NCBI GenBank assembly: GCA_002298995.1 | Contig: DBMO01000002.1 | Coordinates: 124,001 to 188,000, forward strand | Direction: 5' to 3' | DNA from: Desulfarculales bacterium UBA696 | GTDB lineage: Bacteria; Desulfobacterota; Syntrophobacteria; Syntrophobacterales; Syntrophobacteraceae | DNA: 64,000 bases | The notes under the pieces: model-generated | The model's input: the letters and a program-made list of their open reading frames with translations, nothing else | Databases searched by the model: none | What the model was told of the DNA's origin: nothing | Translations under genes and position numbers: made by a program | Part shown: positions 8,062 to 16,360 of the stretch, piece by piece | Numbering within the stretch: the stretch's first letter is position 1 | Layout of the letters: each line of letters begins with the position of its first letter

Positions 8062-8237
8062 ATTGATTAGAGAATTTAGGAATTGAGGATTTAGGAATTA
8101 CAGGAATTTAGCGATTGGAGGATTGAGCAATTCGAAAGGTAGTCGATTCCTTAACTCGACGAATCAAGGATGACGGTGTCTTCTCAAATCCCTAAATTCC
8201 TTAAATCCCTTAAATTCCCAAATTCCTAATTCCTGTT
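8062..8237. repeat. Long inverted repeat of (ggaatttagg)n type, copy 1
   Basis: The left arm (about 8065-8130) consists of degenerate repeats of aggaattgaggatttagg; the right arm (about 8183-8237) is the inverse, aaatccctaaattcctt-type. About 50 unique bases separate them. A transcript could fold into a long AT-rich hairpin. It ends exactly where the thi promoter begins. Similar elements lie at 10738-10932 and 53571-53675, and one arm at 23121-23178. Confidence 0.7.
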
Positions 8238-8265
8238 TGACAATTAAATTGCCGAACGATAAGAT
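8237..8265 (+). promoter_or_regulatory. Sigma-70-type promoter for the thi operon
   Basis: A perfect -35 box ttgaca (8237-8242), 17-base spacer, and -10 box taagat (8260-8265). Transcription would begin at about 8272, just before the first paired base of the TPP riboswitch (8276), which supports the assignment. Confidence 0.75.
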
Positions 8266-8275
8266 TTTATTCGAC

Positions 8276-8359
8276 AGCCGTTAGGGGTGCCTGGGATGAC
8301 CGGGCTGAGAAGAAACCCTTAAAACCTGATCTGGACAATACCAGCGTAGGGAAATGGCT
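8276..8359 (+). promoter_or_regulatory. TPP riboswitch (THI element)
   Basis: Carries the conserved THI-box segments in order: aggggtgc, ggctgaga, aaaccctt, acctgatctgg, aataccagcgtaggga. A closing P1 helix can form between agccgtta (8276-8283) and aaatggct (8352-8359). It binds thiamine diphosphate and reduces expression of the thiG-thiH-thiS operon when the cofactor is plentiful. A terminator hairpin follows, so control is probably by premature transcription termination. Confidence 0.96.
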
Positions 8360-8384
8360 TGTGAGAAAGAATCAGCTTTCTTCC

Positions 8385-8416
8385 AACCGTTTCCCCGACC
8401 GGGAAGCGGTTTTTTG
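8385..8416 (+). terminator. Riboswitch-linked intrinsic terminator
   Basis: Stem aaccgtttccc (8385-8395) pairs with gggaagcggtt (8401-8411), 11 bp with one G-U pair, a 5-base loop, then a T run (8410-8416). It lies 26 bases after the riboswitch and 88 bases before thiG, so it fits as the expression platform. The alternating anti-terminator was not resolved. Confidence 0.82.
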
Positions 8417-8503
8417 TTTGGGCAATGGAAAGCCCAACCTGCGACCCTGCAATGTGGGTCCTTGTTTTAATATCAACACGGCGTTTTTCGAGAAAGGTGT
8501 GAA

Positions 8504-9280
8504 ATGAAACAGGACAAGCCTCTGATAATCGCCGGCCGGGCCTTTAGCTCGCGCCTCCTTATGGGGACCGGGAAATTCTCATCTCCGGAAGCCATGATAA
8601 AATCGATCGAGGCTTCGGGCGCTGAAATCGTCACGGTGGCCCTCAGGCGAGTCGAGTTGGAAAACCCTCATGACAGCATCCTTAGCGCAATCGATACGAG
8701 CAAATACCTGCTGCTGCCAAATACTTCCGGCGCGAGAGACGCCGAGGAAGCCGTACGGCTTGCAAGGCTCGCGCGCGCCGCGGGCTGCGAACCCTGGATC
8801 AAGCTCGAAGTGACCCCGGACCCGCAATATCTTCTGCCCGATCCGGTTGAAACCCTGAAAGCGGCTGAAATCCTTGTCAAAGATGGTTTCATCGTCCTGC
8901 CTTACATGAATGCCGACCCGATACTGGCCAAACGGCTCGAAGAGGTCGGAGTGGCAACTGTAATGCCTCTTGGATCTCATATCGGCTCGAACCGGGGCAT
9001 CCGAACGCGTGATGCAATCCAGATTATCATCGAGAAGGCAACCGTCCCTGTCGTTGTGGACGCCGGCCTCGGTGTCCCGTCACATGCCGCTGAAGCACTC
9101 GAAATGGGGGCTGACGCCGTTCTCGTCAATACGGCGATAGCTGTCGCGGGAGATCCCGTTGCCATGGCAGCGGCGTTTAAAAAGGGTGTCGAAGCCGGAA
9201 GAGAGGCATTCCTCGCCGGCATCGGCAGGACCCTCAAAACCGCCGAGGCATCGAGTCCCCTTACAGGATTTTTGAGCTAG
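8504..9280 (+). CDS. thiG: Thiazole synthase ThiG
   Basis: Condenses 1-deoxyxylulose 5-phosphate, dehydroglycine and ThiS-thiocarboxylate into the thiazole phosphate of thiamine. The 258 residues match the family: start FSSRLLMGTGKFSS, the catalytic-lysine strand WIKLEVTPD, the phosphate-binding PLGSHIGSNRG and VPVVVDAGLGVPSHAAEALEMGADAVL barrel motifs (listed as segments). The ATG at 8504 follows gaaaggtgtga. It is the first gene of the riboswitch-controlled operon. The partner ThiH implies that dehydroglycine comes from tyrosine, the usual anaerobic route. Confidence 0.96.
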   Translation: MKQDKPLIIAGRAFSSRLLMGTGKFSSPEAMIKSIEASGAEIVTVALRRVELENPHDSILSAIDTSKYLLLPNTSGARDAEEAVRLARLARAAGCEPWIKLEVTPDPQYLLPDPVETLKAAEILVKDGFIVLPYMNADPILAKRLEEVGVATVMPLGSHIGSNRGIRTRDAIQIIIEKATVPVVVDAGLGVPSHAAEALEMGADAVLVNTAIAVAGDPVAMAAAFKKGVEAGREAFLAGIGRTLKTAEASSPLTGFLS

Positions 9281-9311
9281 GGCGTCCCTGAAAAACCCTT
9301 TCACGAGTATT

Positions 9312-9334
9312 AGGTCAGGCTCCCAGCCTGACCT
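9312..9334. repeat. Small perfect hairpin between thiG and thiH
   Basis: Stem aggtcaggct (9312-9321), loop ccc, and agcctgacct (9325-9334): a 10-bp perfect stem ending five bases before the thiH ATG. The aggct/agcct core resembles the ggcaggct/agcctgcc family seen at 39124, 43796 and 57731. It may mask the thiH ribosome site or protect the thiG message. Confidence 0.55.
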
Positions 9335-9338
9335 CCGG

Positions 9339-10472
9339 ATGAAAAATATGAGTTTTTACGACGAGCTAAAGCAAATCAGCTGGAATGAGATCGAAAACGA
9401 AATCCAGAATCGCGGCGAGGCGGATGTCGATGCCGCTCTCAAGGCCCCGGCCGTCGATTTCGACAACTTCCTGAGCCTCCTTTCTCCGGCCGCCGAATCC
9501 CGGCTCGAAGCCATGGCGAGGCGGGCGCATCTTCTGACCCAGCAGCGATTCGGGAAGACAATTTCCCTCTTTGCGCCGCTTTATCTGTCCAATGTTTGTG
9601 TGAACAGGTGCGCCTATTGCGGGTTCAATGCCGGCAATCCGGTGAATCGACTGACTCTCACCCCGGAACAGATCCAGGCCGAAGGCGAGTTTATCGCCAA
9701 AATGGGATTCCGCCACATTTTGCTTGTATCAGGCGAGGCCCCGAAGGTGGTGCCCGTTGAATATTTTACCAAAGCCGCCGACCTGCTCAGACCTTCCTTT
9801 CCCTCGATTTCGGTCGAGATTTATCCAATGAGCACCGATTCATACCGGGAGCTTATAGCCCACGGCGTTGACGGCCTGACTGTATTCCAGGAAACCTATA
9901 ACGAGCGGCTCTACCCGGAATTCCACCTCGGTGGTAAAAAGCGCGACTTCCAATGGAGACTCGAAACCCCTGATCGCGGCGGGGAGGCGGGTTTCAGGAG
10001 AATCGGCCTCGGAGCGCTCCTCGGCCTGTGCGACTGGCGCGTGGAGGGCTTCTTCATGGGCATGCACAGCAGGTACCTGATGAGAAAATTCTGGAAATCC
10101 CAGGTCTCGATCTCCTTCCCGCGACTGAGGCCCGCAGCCGGAGCATTCGAGCCCCTGCACCCGGTCTCCGACCTGCACTTCGTACAGCTCCTTACAGCGC
10201 TCAGGCTTTTTTTGCCCGACGTCGGCTTTACTCTCTCGACTAGGGAAACACCCGAATTTCGCAATCACATGATCCCGCTCGGCGTCACATCGATGAGCGC
10301 CGGATCGAAGACGGATCCCGGCGGATACACCATGAGCGACGGCGAAAACGGCGGCGCGGAAGCCCAGTTCGAGGTAGCGGATCATCGAAGCCCCGAGCTG
10401 GTGGCTGAAATTATCCGGGAAAAGGGCTACGAACCGGTTTGGAAGGATTGGGACGAGGCTTTTCTCGCCTGA
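9339..10472 (+). CDS. thiH: 2-iminoacetate synthase ThiH (radical SAM)
   Basis: Cleaves tyrosine with a 5'-deoxyadenosyl radical to give dehydroglycine for ThiG plus p-cresol. The 377 residues match E. coli ThiH (377). The radical SAM cluster motif CVNRCAYC (CxxxCxxC) is near residue 88, followed by the family-typical GFNAGNP, TVFQETYN and a C-terminal GSKTDPGGY region. ATG 9339 was used; a second ATG at 9348 is equally plausible. It is the second gene of the thi operon, 58 bp after thiG. Confidence 0.95.
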   Translation: MKNMSFYDELKQISWNEIENEIQNRGEADVDAALKAPAVDFDNFLSLLSPAAESRLEAMARRAHLLTQQRFGKTISLFAPLYLSNVCVNRCAYCGFNAGNPVNRLTLTPEQIQAEGEFIAKMGFRHILLVSGEAPKVVPVEYFTKAADLLRPSFPSISVEIYPMSTDSYRELIAHGVDGLTVFQETYNERLYPEFHLGGKKRDFQWRLETPDRGGEAGFRRIGLGALLGLCDWRVEGFFMGMHSRYLMRKFWKSQVSISFPRLRPAAGAFEPLHPVSDLHFVQLLTALRLFLPDVGFTLSTRETPEFRNHMIPLGVTSMSAGSKTDPGGYTMSDGENGGAEAQFEVADHRSPELVAEIIREKGYEPVWKDWDEAFLA

Positions 10473-10526
10473 TAGCCATTTTTTTCAAAATAGTTGCATA
10501 GCAGATTGATTCGACTGGAATAGCCG

Positions 10527-10727
10527 ATGGAAATCAAAATAAACGGTGAGGACCGAACATACACGGGGACGCCCAACCTGGGTGAACTCCTGCGCCATCT
10601 TGGCATAAACCCGAAAACGGTTGCAGTCGAGCGCAATCTCAGAATTCTTTCGCGAAACGAAATTGCAGCGGAACCTGTCGAGCCGGGCGATGCATTCGAG
10701 ATAATCCGGCTGGTTGGCGGGGGCTGA
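10527..10727 (+). CDS. thiS: Sulfur carrier protein ThiS
   Basis: A ubiquitin-fold carrier whose C-terminal glycine is adenylated by ThiF and converted to a thiocarboxylate that donates sulfur to ThiG. The 66 residues start MEIKINGE and end in IIRLVGGG, with the essential Gly-Gly tail. It is the last gene of the operon, after thiG and thiH; more often thiS comes first. ThiF, ThiE, ThiC and ThiD are not in the window. A long inverted repeat begins 11 bp after the stop. Confidence 0.93.
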   Translation: MEIKINGEDRTYTGTPNLGELLRHLGINPKTVAVERNLRILSRNEIAAEPVEPGDAFEIIRLVGGG

Positions 10728-10737
10728 GAAGCGGATT

Positions 10738-10932
10738 TAATATTTGAGGAATTTTAGGGATTTGAGGAATTTTAGGGATTTGAGAAATTAAAGAACCAGG
10801 ATGATTCGAGGCCCTCTTGGTCCCTAAATACTACTCTGCCAGTCTTTTTGATTCCTCACAGGGAACCAAAATTCCTAAATCTCTGAGATTCTTTCTGTAA
10901 TCCCTAAAATTCCTAAATTCCCTAAATTCTTA
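10738..10932. repeat. Long inverted repeat of (ggaattttaggg)n type, copy 2
   Basis: The left arm (about 10741-10795) has two near-identical units of ttgaggaattttaggga; the right arm (about 10866-10930) carries the inverse aatccctaaaattcc-type units. About 70 bases lie between. It fills the gap between two convergent genes almost exactly: 11 bp after thiS and 2 bp before the U32 stop. A bidirectional terminator role is likely. Confidence 0.72.
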
Positions 10933-10933
10933 A

Positions 10934-11965
10934 TCAGGCGTACAGCCCTTTTATGTTGCGGTGCAGCTCCATGGTTTTTTCCATGCGGGCGCGGTCGCGA
11001 TCCATTCCGATTATTTCGAGTTCCCGGTGCAGCTCCGCAAGTCCCGGCGAGTCGTAGCTCTGGCCGGCCCGGTGAGCCTGTATCAATGTCCAGTAGATTT
11101 CGATCATCCGGCCGATCATTTCCGCTGAGTACTCCCTGCCCTGGACCTTTAGGGTGTGAATCCCCACATCCATATAATCCCAGAGTTCCTTGCCCGAGAT
11201 TACAAAAGCAATGTTGGGGCGGGCTTTTATGCGGGAGTTGATCTCTTCGATTTCACTCGGCGGATGTGAGCGCTGGCGGAGTACTTTGGTCCTCTGCTCG
11301 TCGGTCAGAAGGCAGAGCCTGAAGCAGGAGCCGCTGCGGTCAGGGGAACCCTCGTATTCGACTATCTCGTTCCCGTCCTCGTCTTTGTGGGTACTTACGA
11401 TATAGCTGTCGCTGATAAGCTCGTGGAAGACACAGTTTCCCACACCGCCAACGCACCTGTTGCCATGCACCAGGATCTCGGTGGCCAGGCCGAGCTTGTC
11501 GGCCGAAGCTTTGAATCGGGCGAGTTTTTCAACCGAATCGATTTCGGTGCTGGCTACGATCTGGGTTGCGCCGCACTCCTTGTAGGTAGCCATCTCATCG
11601 GGTGTCTGAATGTTGCACCCAACGCTTGCGTGGATCACAAGTCCGGGGAAATTCTCTTTTACCAGCCGCATGATCCCCGGAGTTTTAACGATCACTCCCT
11701 CGGCCCCCCAGGAAGCGTACTTCCCGATCTTCGACATGAGGACCATCCACTTTTCCGCTGGGACCTCCGCGTTCAGCGCGACTCTGACCTTGCCGTTCAT
11801 GCGCCCGGCGATCTCGATCGCTTCCCTGATTTGGGAATCTTCAAGTTCCCAGGCACATTTCCGCCGGCTGAAGCCCTTGGAGCCGACATAAACCGCATCA
11901 GCCCCCGAGGCGAATACTTTTTCCACCATTTCCAGGCTGCCGCCCGGAGCTAAAAGTTCGTTCAT
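10934..11965 (-). CDS. Peptidase U32 family protein
   Basis: A U32-family protein of 343 residues, similar in outline to UbiU/RlhA/YhbU-type proteins, some of which carry a [4Fe-4S] cluster and act in oxygen-independent hydroxylation. It begins ELLAPGGSLEMVEKVFASGADAVYVG, the family hallmark (given in part), with GNRCVGGVGNC near residue 190 and SGSCFRLC near 230 giving four candidate cluster cysteines. The family hallmark KVQGRE is near 285. It is a single gene. Whether it acts on RNA, ubiquinone precursors or protein cannot be told from context; there are no ubi genes nearby. Confidence 0.88.
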   Translation of the reverse strand: MNELLAPGGSLEMVEKVFASGADAVYVGSKGFSRRKCAWELEDSQIREAIEIAGRMNGKVRVALNAEVPAEKWMVLMSKIGKYASWGAEGVIVKTPGIMRLVKENFPGLVIHASVGCNIQTPDEMATYKECGATQIVASTEIDSVEKLARFKASADKLGLATEILVHGNRCVGGVGNCVFHELISDSYIVSTHKDEDGNEIVEYEGSPDRSGSCFRLCLLTDEQRTKVLRQRSHPPSEIEEINSRIKARPNIAFVISGKELWDYMDVGIHTLKVQGREYSAEMIGRMIEIYWTLIQAHRAGQSYDSPGLAELHRELEIIGMDRDRARMEKTMELHRNIKGLYA

Positions 11966-12244
11966 TTTCCTCCCCCTGCGACCCGATCAGCAAGCATCAA
12001 CGGCCACGGCATAGAATCAGGGGACCGCGGCCCGGCTTCCGTCCAATATCAAATCGAACTAGAGGTAAAACCGTCTAATTATACGGGCTTTCCGGAGAAT
12101 TTATCAACTAAAATCCAATACCACATCCGACTCAAAAGTTTAAAGAACTTTTCGCACACCGATGAATTCAACCTAAATTACGCGGGTGACAAACCTTCCT
12201 CGCGGCGGTATCCTGCCCTGGACCATCAATTTGAAAGACGCGCC
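11966..12244. other. Intergenic, nothing recognised
   Basis: About 280 bases between the divergent U32 gene and comF. An AT-richer stretch at 12066-12180 probably holds promoters, but no convincing -35/-10 pair, repeat or RNA was seen. Confidence 0.4.
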
Positions 12245-13003
12245 TTGCTGAACTTCTTTTCCACAATATCGGAGATCCTGAAGCCGATCGGCTCTTCTCT
12301 GATCGACCTCTGTTTCCCAAGAATTTGTGCCGGATGCGAGAAAATCAACGTCCGGGCAGAGGGATTCTGGTGCGCCGCCTGCCTCGATCAACTTGCCCGC
12401 ATAAATTCTCCCATCTGCCCTCTTTGCGGCAGACCTTTCCAGGATGCCCCGGATTCTTCGGACCATTTCTGCAGTGAATGCCTTCGCTCAGTTTTCCATT
12501 TCAATAGTGCTAGGTCCGCAGTGGCACATTCCGGAATTGTACGGGACAGGATTCACCAGTTCAAGTTCGGAAGACGTCTGGAATGGGTCCCGCCGCTTGT
12601 CGAACTGCTCCAAACCACTTATGAGACATGGGGAATCAGTCCCCCCGGCCTGATCATCCCGGTCCCGCTTCACCTGAATCGTCTCAAAGAGCGAGGCTTC
12701 AACCAGTCAGCCCTTCTGGCAAAGGAACTAGCCCGAAGGCTCGATTTGCAGGTTTCATACGAAATACTCGTCAGGAAAAAATGGACCGAGCCTCAAACGC
12801 GCCTCAACCGCGCCCAAAGACTGAAAAACGTTAGGGGCGCATTCGATGCCACCGGCAGGGAAAGCGTCCGGGACGTAAAAATCTTACTCATCGATGACGT
12901 ATTCACAACCGGAGAAACCCTTAGCGAATGCGCCCGAACACTCAAGAAAAAAGGCGCATCCGAAGTCCACGCCCTGACGGTTACGCGAGCGCTGCCGGAT
13001 TGA
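12245..13003 (+). CDS. comF: ComF family protein (phosphoribosyltransferase)
   Basis: ComF/GntX-type protein: an N-terminal zinc-binding double-CxxC region and a C-terminal type I phosphoribosyltransferase domain, linked in other bacteria to DNA uptake or use of DNA. The 252 residues show CAGC, CAAC, CPLC and CSEC pairs (residues about 29-80) and the PRPP loop ILLIDDVFTTGETL near 217. The reading frame starts at TTG 12245 (LNFFSTISEIL); there is no strong Shine-Dalgarno, so the start is uncertain by a few codons. It is monocistronic. Confidence 0.9.
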   Translation: MLNFFSTISEILKPIGSSLIDLCFPRICAGCEKINVRAEGFWCAACLDQLARINSPICPLCGRPFQDAPDSSDHFCSECLRSVFHFNSARSAVAHSGIVRDRIHQFKFGRRLEWVPPLVELLQTTYETWGISPPGLIIPVPLHLNRLKERGFNQSALLAKELARRLDLQVSYEILVRKKWTEPQTRLNRAQRLKNVRGAFDATGRESVRDVKILLIDDVFTTGETLSECARTLKKKGASEVHALTVTRALPD

Positions 13004-13314
13004 TCATCGCGGACTCAAAATAATCATTGATGTCTTCAAATCAAAGTTATGGCCAAGCGCGATTTAAAATGCGGGAGGGAGCTTGCGTGATGCTGCCGGC
13101 GCATGAATGCGGGCGAAAGAAAACTTAGGGACTGTGTAAGGCAATTACTTAGGTAGGCCGGGCTCTTTTGTTGCCTTATTTCAACTTATCCCGTGCTAGT
13201 GGGGCAAAAGCTGGGGAAATGAATGGAAAGACGGTGTAGGGATAAAATATCGTGGGTTTATTCATGTGTTCATCCCTTTTTGCCTCAGTTAGCAACAGTG
13301 TACTATGAACGTCC
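13004..13314. other. Intergenic, nothing recognised
   Basis: Gap between the convergent comF and patatin genes. No coding potential, clear terminator or repeat is visible. Confidence 0.4.
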
Positions 13315-14754
13315 CTACCGAAGGTCTTTAAGCAGCCGCTGATACTCTTTGGATCCCATAAGGATGCGTCGTGCAGCATCCCGGAGCTTGTCCACCTCCT
13401 CGGGTTTCAGCGCGAAAGAGGTGGGAAGCTGTTTGAAGTAATGGCGTTCGGCGTCATCATCAAGAGCGTCGAACTTTACCTCCACCAGATAGAACTCAAT
13501 GTCGCCACAGGAACCCGGCTCCGTGGAAATGCGTTTTGAACCGCACCGCCCCCTGCGGATCTCGTCGGCCCAACGAGGGAAACTCTCGCTCAGGAGCGCC
13601 ACCGTCTCCCTGTTGTAGCGTTCGATGGCTATGGAGGAGTATGAATCAAGCATGGCGGCCAGGGGTGGTACTTTTTCGTAGCGATCCCATCTGTCGTTGA
13701 TTTCGGTCTCGGCATTGACCACTAAGAAGACGATTTTGTGTACGTTTTCTCTCCCGGCGTATTTCATCGTGGTCCATAGATCGCCCAGGAGTGTGACACG
13801 CTCGAGGGCGGCCCGAAGGCCCAGGTTATCGGCAACTCCTCCATCTACAAGGTGGATATAGGGCTTTTTCTTGGAATCCAGAAAAGGCAACATATTGTTG
13901 GCAAGATCCAGACGGCGGGATGCGACATCCCTGGGCGGTTGCATGGCCTGTGCAATCTCCGGGGGCATATGAAACCCACACTCGCCGGCGTGGTTGCGAA
14001 CAGTAATGGGACTAAACACTATGGGCACCGCCGATGACGCCGCACACGCACGGGCCACGGGAAAGGTGGAGAGGTCCGAACAGATCGCATCGAACACATC
14101 CTGAATAAAGGAGAAGCGAGTCCCATGAACCATGTCTGTTGCGTTGATGACAATCATCGGCGCTTTCCTGGCGAGTAGATCAGCAAAGGTCTTTCCTTCG
14201 AAGACATACTTGTTGTAGTAGTCAGCCGCGAGGTCGCTGCGATCATAGTATGGGGAGAAGAGCTTTCCCCAGTTGATGGGGTTAAAGAGGGTGGCACGGG
14301 TGAGGTCGCCCTGAATGTTCTTTTTCAGGAACCGTGCCTCGAAGTCCTCGAACATTCGGTCCCTGAAGAGGCCATAATAAGCCGCTGTAAAACTCCCGCC
14401 GGAAACACCGGAGATCCAGTCCACCTCGTCCAGCAGGCACCTGCTGCGGCCGCGGATGGAGACCGTGGTATCGCGCAACGCTTCAAGGACCCCGTAGGAA
14501 AAGGCGGCGGCTCGGGTCCCCCCACCGGAAAAAGTGAGCAGAAGCAGTAACTGGTCGTCTTTTTCAGGATCCGCGAGGTTTCTGCCGCGATAACCCGCCT
14601 GAGGGTCGGCACGACCCAAGGGTTGGTTGACTGGGTAATGGGCGCAGCCTGCTGCCACGGCGAGAAAGATAATTCCAAAGATCCAGGGCAGGAAACGGGT
14701 GCGAATCCAAAGTTGAACGCATATAGATGCAGCCTTAGCAACAATCCAAATCAT
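13315..14754 (-). CDS. Patatin-like phospholipase lipoprotein
   Basis: A probable lipid acyl hydrolase with the patatin Ser-Asp dyad, anchored as a lipoprotein. The 479 residues start with a hydrophobic segment ending in the lipobox AAGC (Cys37). The oxyanion-hole motif SGGGTRA is at about 76-82, the nucleophile motif GVSGG at 116-120 (Ser118), and the aspartate in DGG at 304-306. The ATG at 14754 has a strong aggagg six bases upstream. It lies downstream of, and in the same direction as, a secreted protein gene, so the two are probably one operon. Outer-membrane or periplasmic phospholipid turnover is a reasonable guess; substrate unknown. Confidence 0.88.
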   Translation of the reverse strand: MIWIVAKAASICVQLWIRTRFLPWIFGIIFLAVAAGCAHYPVNQPLGRADPQAGYRGRNLADPEKDDQLLLLLTFSGGGTRAAAFSYGVLEALRDTTVSIRGRSRCLLDEVDWISGVSGGSFTAAYYGLFRDRMFEDFEARFLKKNIQGDLTRATLFNPINWGKLFSPYYDRSDLAADYYNKYVFEGKTFADLLARKAPMIVINATDMVHGTRFSFIQDVFDAICSDLSTFPVARACAASSAVPIVFSPITVRNHAGECGFHMPPEIAQAMQPPRDVASRRLDLANNMLPFLDSKKKPYIHLVDGGVADNLGLRAALERVTLLGDLWTTMKYAGRENVHKIVFLVVNAETEINDRWDRYEKVPPLAAMLDSYSSIAIERYNRETVALLSESFPRWADEIRRGRCGSKRISTEPGSCGDIEFYLVEVKFDALDDDAERHYFKQLPTSFALKPEEVDKLRDAARRILMGSKEYQRLLKDLR

Positions 14755-14883
14755 TCCAGACCTCCTAATGCAGCTTTCGCACCTCTTTGAACATCGGAAA
14801 AGTACCGCCGGCTTGAACCAGGAGACAGCGGCTCAGGCGCAAGACCCGGCAGTTTCGAGGGACGCACGATCGGCATCCTTTTT

Positions 14884-16026
14884 TCATTCTTTTATCTCTC
14901 CTTCATAGAGGTGCGTATTATCTACTCCCCCATCTAGCTTGATGCCCCACGCACGGAAGACCAGTCGGCGAAGAAGGTGCTTCTTGTCCTTTCGGGCCGC
15001 TTGGTCAGCTTTGTTGATTGCCGTGGCATAGCTGTCAGGCTCCTTCTCCATCTCGACCTCCAGGCGGCGAGTTTCCCCGTTGAGGACGATGCTGTACTTG
15101 CCAAGGTAGTAGAGCAGATACATGGCAAAAAGGTTGTGGTAGTCTTCGTAACTACCCTGGTTCTCCATGTAGTCAAGGGAGAGCACGGAAGGAAAGCGGT
15201 TGGGTAGATCCTTGTACATCTTGCCGCTTCCTTCCAATGGATCAATGTAAGTCGAGCCGACCCATTTCTTGTACAGCACCACATCGAAGGTGCAGTTGCG
15301 CGCGGCAAGGATTTTAATGAGCTGTACGGCCATTTCCGTGGGGAGGTTGGCCTTGGTGGCTGAAATGAAGTTGAGTCGAGACCATAAGCTCGTCCCCTTG
15401 ACCCGCAAATTGTCGATACCGGCGCCGTACTTGAACGCAAGGCCGACGGCCTTGGCGCAGTTTAGATCCATGTACCCGTAGACAATGGGAGAATGGTGGT
15501 AATAGGTACTCTGTTTTCGGGCATGAAAATCCGAATTGAGTTGGTTAAAGAAAGCCCTTAGACCATCTTTCATGTTTTGCCGTACTCCGCTGATGCGAAT
15601 GCCGATAATTGACCGTTTGTAGATCTCGCCCATATCAAGACCAAAAGAAGCATCAATACCCAGAGACGAGGATGTCTTGAAGAGGTACTCGGTCTTGGGG
15701 ACCATGACGATCAGGTTCTTGTTGTAATAGCCCTTCCCGTGTCTGGGATCGAGATCGGCGTAGAAATTGGCCGAGTAGACCACATCGTCATGCGGTGCCT
15801 GGTCCCGAATGGCCAGGGCAAGATGCCCCGCGGAGCCGCCCTTGGAAGTTCCGAAGCTTAGGAGGAGTTCAAGATCGTATGGGTGCTGCCTCAAAAGCTC
15901 GTTGATCTCGCCAATATTCTCGATGTCCGGGCCATCCTTGTGGCCGAACGGTTCTGCGCCGCATACCCGAGCTACTGCCAGGTTAAGCACGCAGAGCATG
16001 AGAATCAGGACAGTACGAATTAACAT
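14884..16026 (-). CDS. Secreted protein, possible papain-fold (DUF4105-like) enzyme
   Basis: Not confidently recognised. The 380 residues (from ATG 16026) begin with a clear signal peptide (LIRTVLILMLCVLNLAVA). A segment LLLSFGTSKGGSAGHLALAI is followed ~120 residues later by YMDLNCAKAVGLAF. A histidine before a cysteine in such contexts is typical of circularly permuted NlpC/P60- or DUF4105-like papain-fold hydrolases and acyltransferases, so this is inferred, not established. A GTG at 16068 would extend the N-terminus by 14 residues and bury the signal peptide. It sits 129 bp upstream of the patatin gene in the same direction; joint action on envelope lipids or lipoproteins is possible. Confidence 0.6.
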   Translation of the reverse strand: MLIRTVLILMLCVLNLAVARVCGAEPFGHKDGPDIENIGEINELLRQHPYDLELLLSFGTSKGGSAGHLALAIRDQAPHDDVVYSANFYADLDPRHGKGYYNKNLIVMVPKTEYLFKTSSSLGIDASFGLDMGEIYKRSIIGIRISGVRQNMKDGLRAFFNQLNSDFHARKQSTYYHHSPIVYGYMDLNCAKAVGLAFKYGAGIDNLRVKGTSLWSRLNFISATKANLPTEMAVQLIKILAARNCTFDVVLYKKWVGSTYIDPLEGSGKMYKDLPNRFPSVLSLDYMENQGSYEDYHNLFAMYLLYYLGKYSIVLNGETRRLEVEMEKEPDSYATAINKADQAARKDKKHLLRRLVFRAWGIKLDGGVDNTHLYEGEIKE

Positions 16027-16360
16027 CGGCCTGTGACTCCACGGCAATGCCTGTCTGGAGGTACCCACCGCGATATGGTCTAAAAGCTCGTTGTCGCCAT
16101 CGCCTTGTAATCGTTAGATTGCCACGGGGATTTATAAAAGTAACATGCTGTAGGTAACGGTAACATGGAGAACTCGGACAATAGAGGATGACGTTCAGGA
16201 AGGGTGAAAATGAGCTTACCCCTTAGTATGTGCGGTTATGCGCTCGCCCGCAATTCCATCCATCACCCTGCCATGGTAAAAACTCTCCTTCGTGATATCC
16301 CGGCTGCCAAGCCATGGCATCGCGCAACTGGAAGTCCAGGGCAGCGCCTGTCCCATGGGG
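16027..16360. other. Intergenic, nothing recognised
   Basis: Lies between the start of the secreted-protein gene and the end of the ABC ATPase gene. It must hold the promoter of the former and a terminator of the latter, but neither is clear. No repeat family of this window occurs here. Confidence 0.35.
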
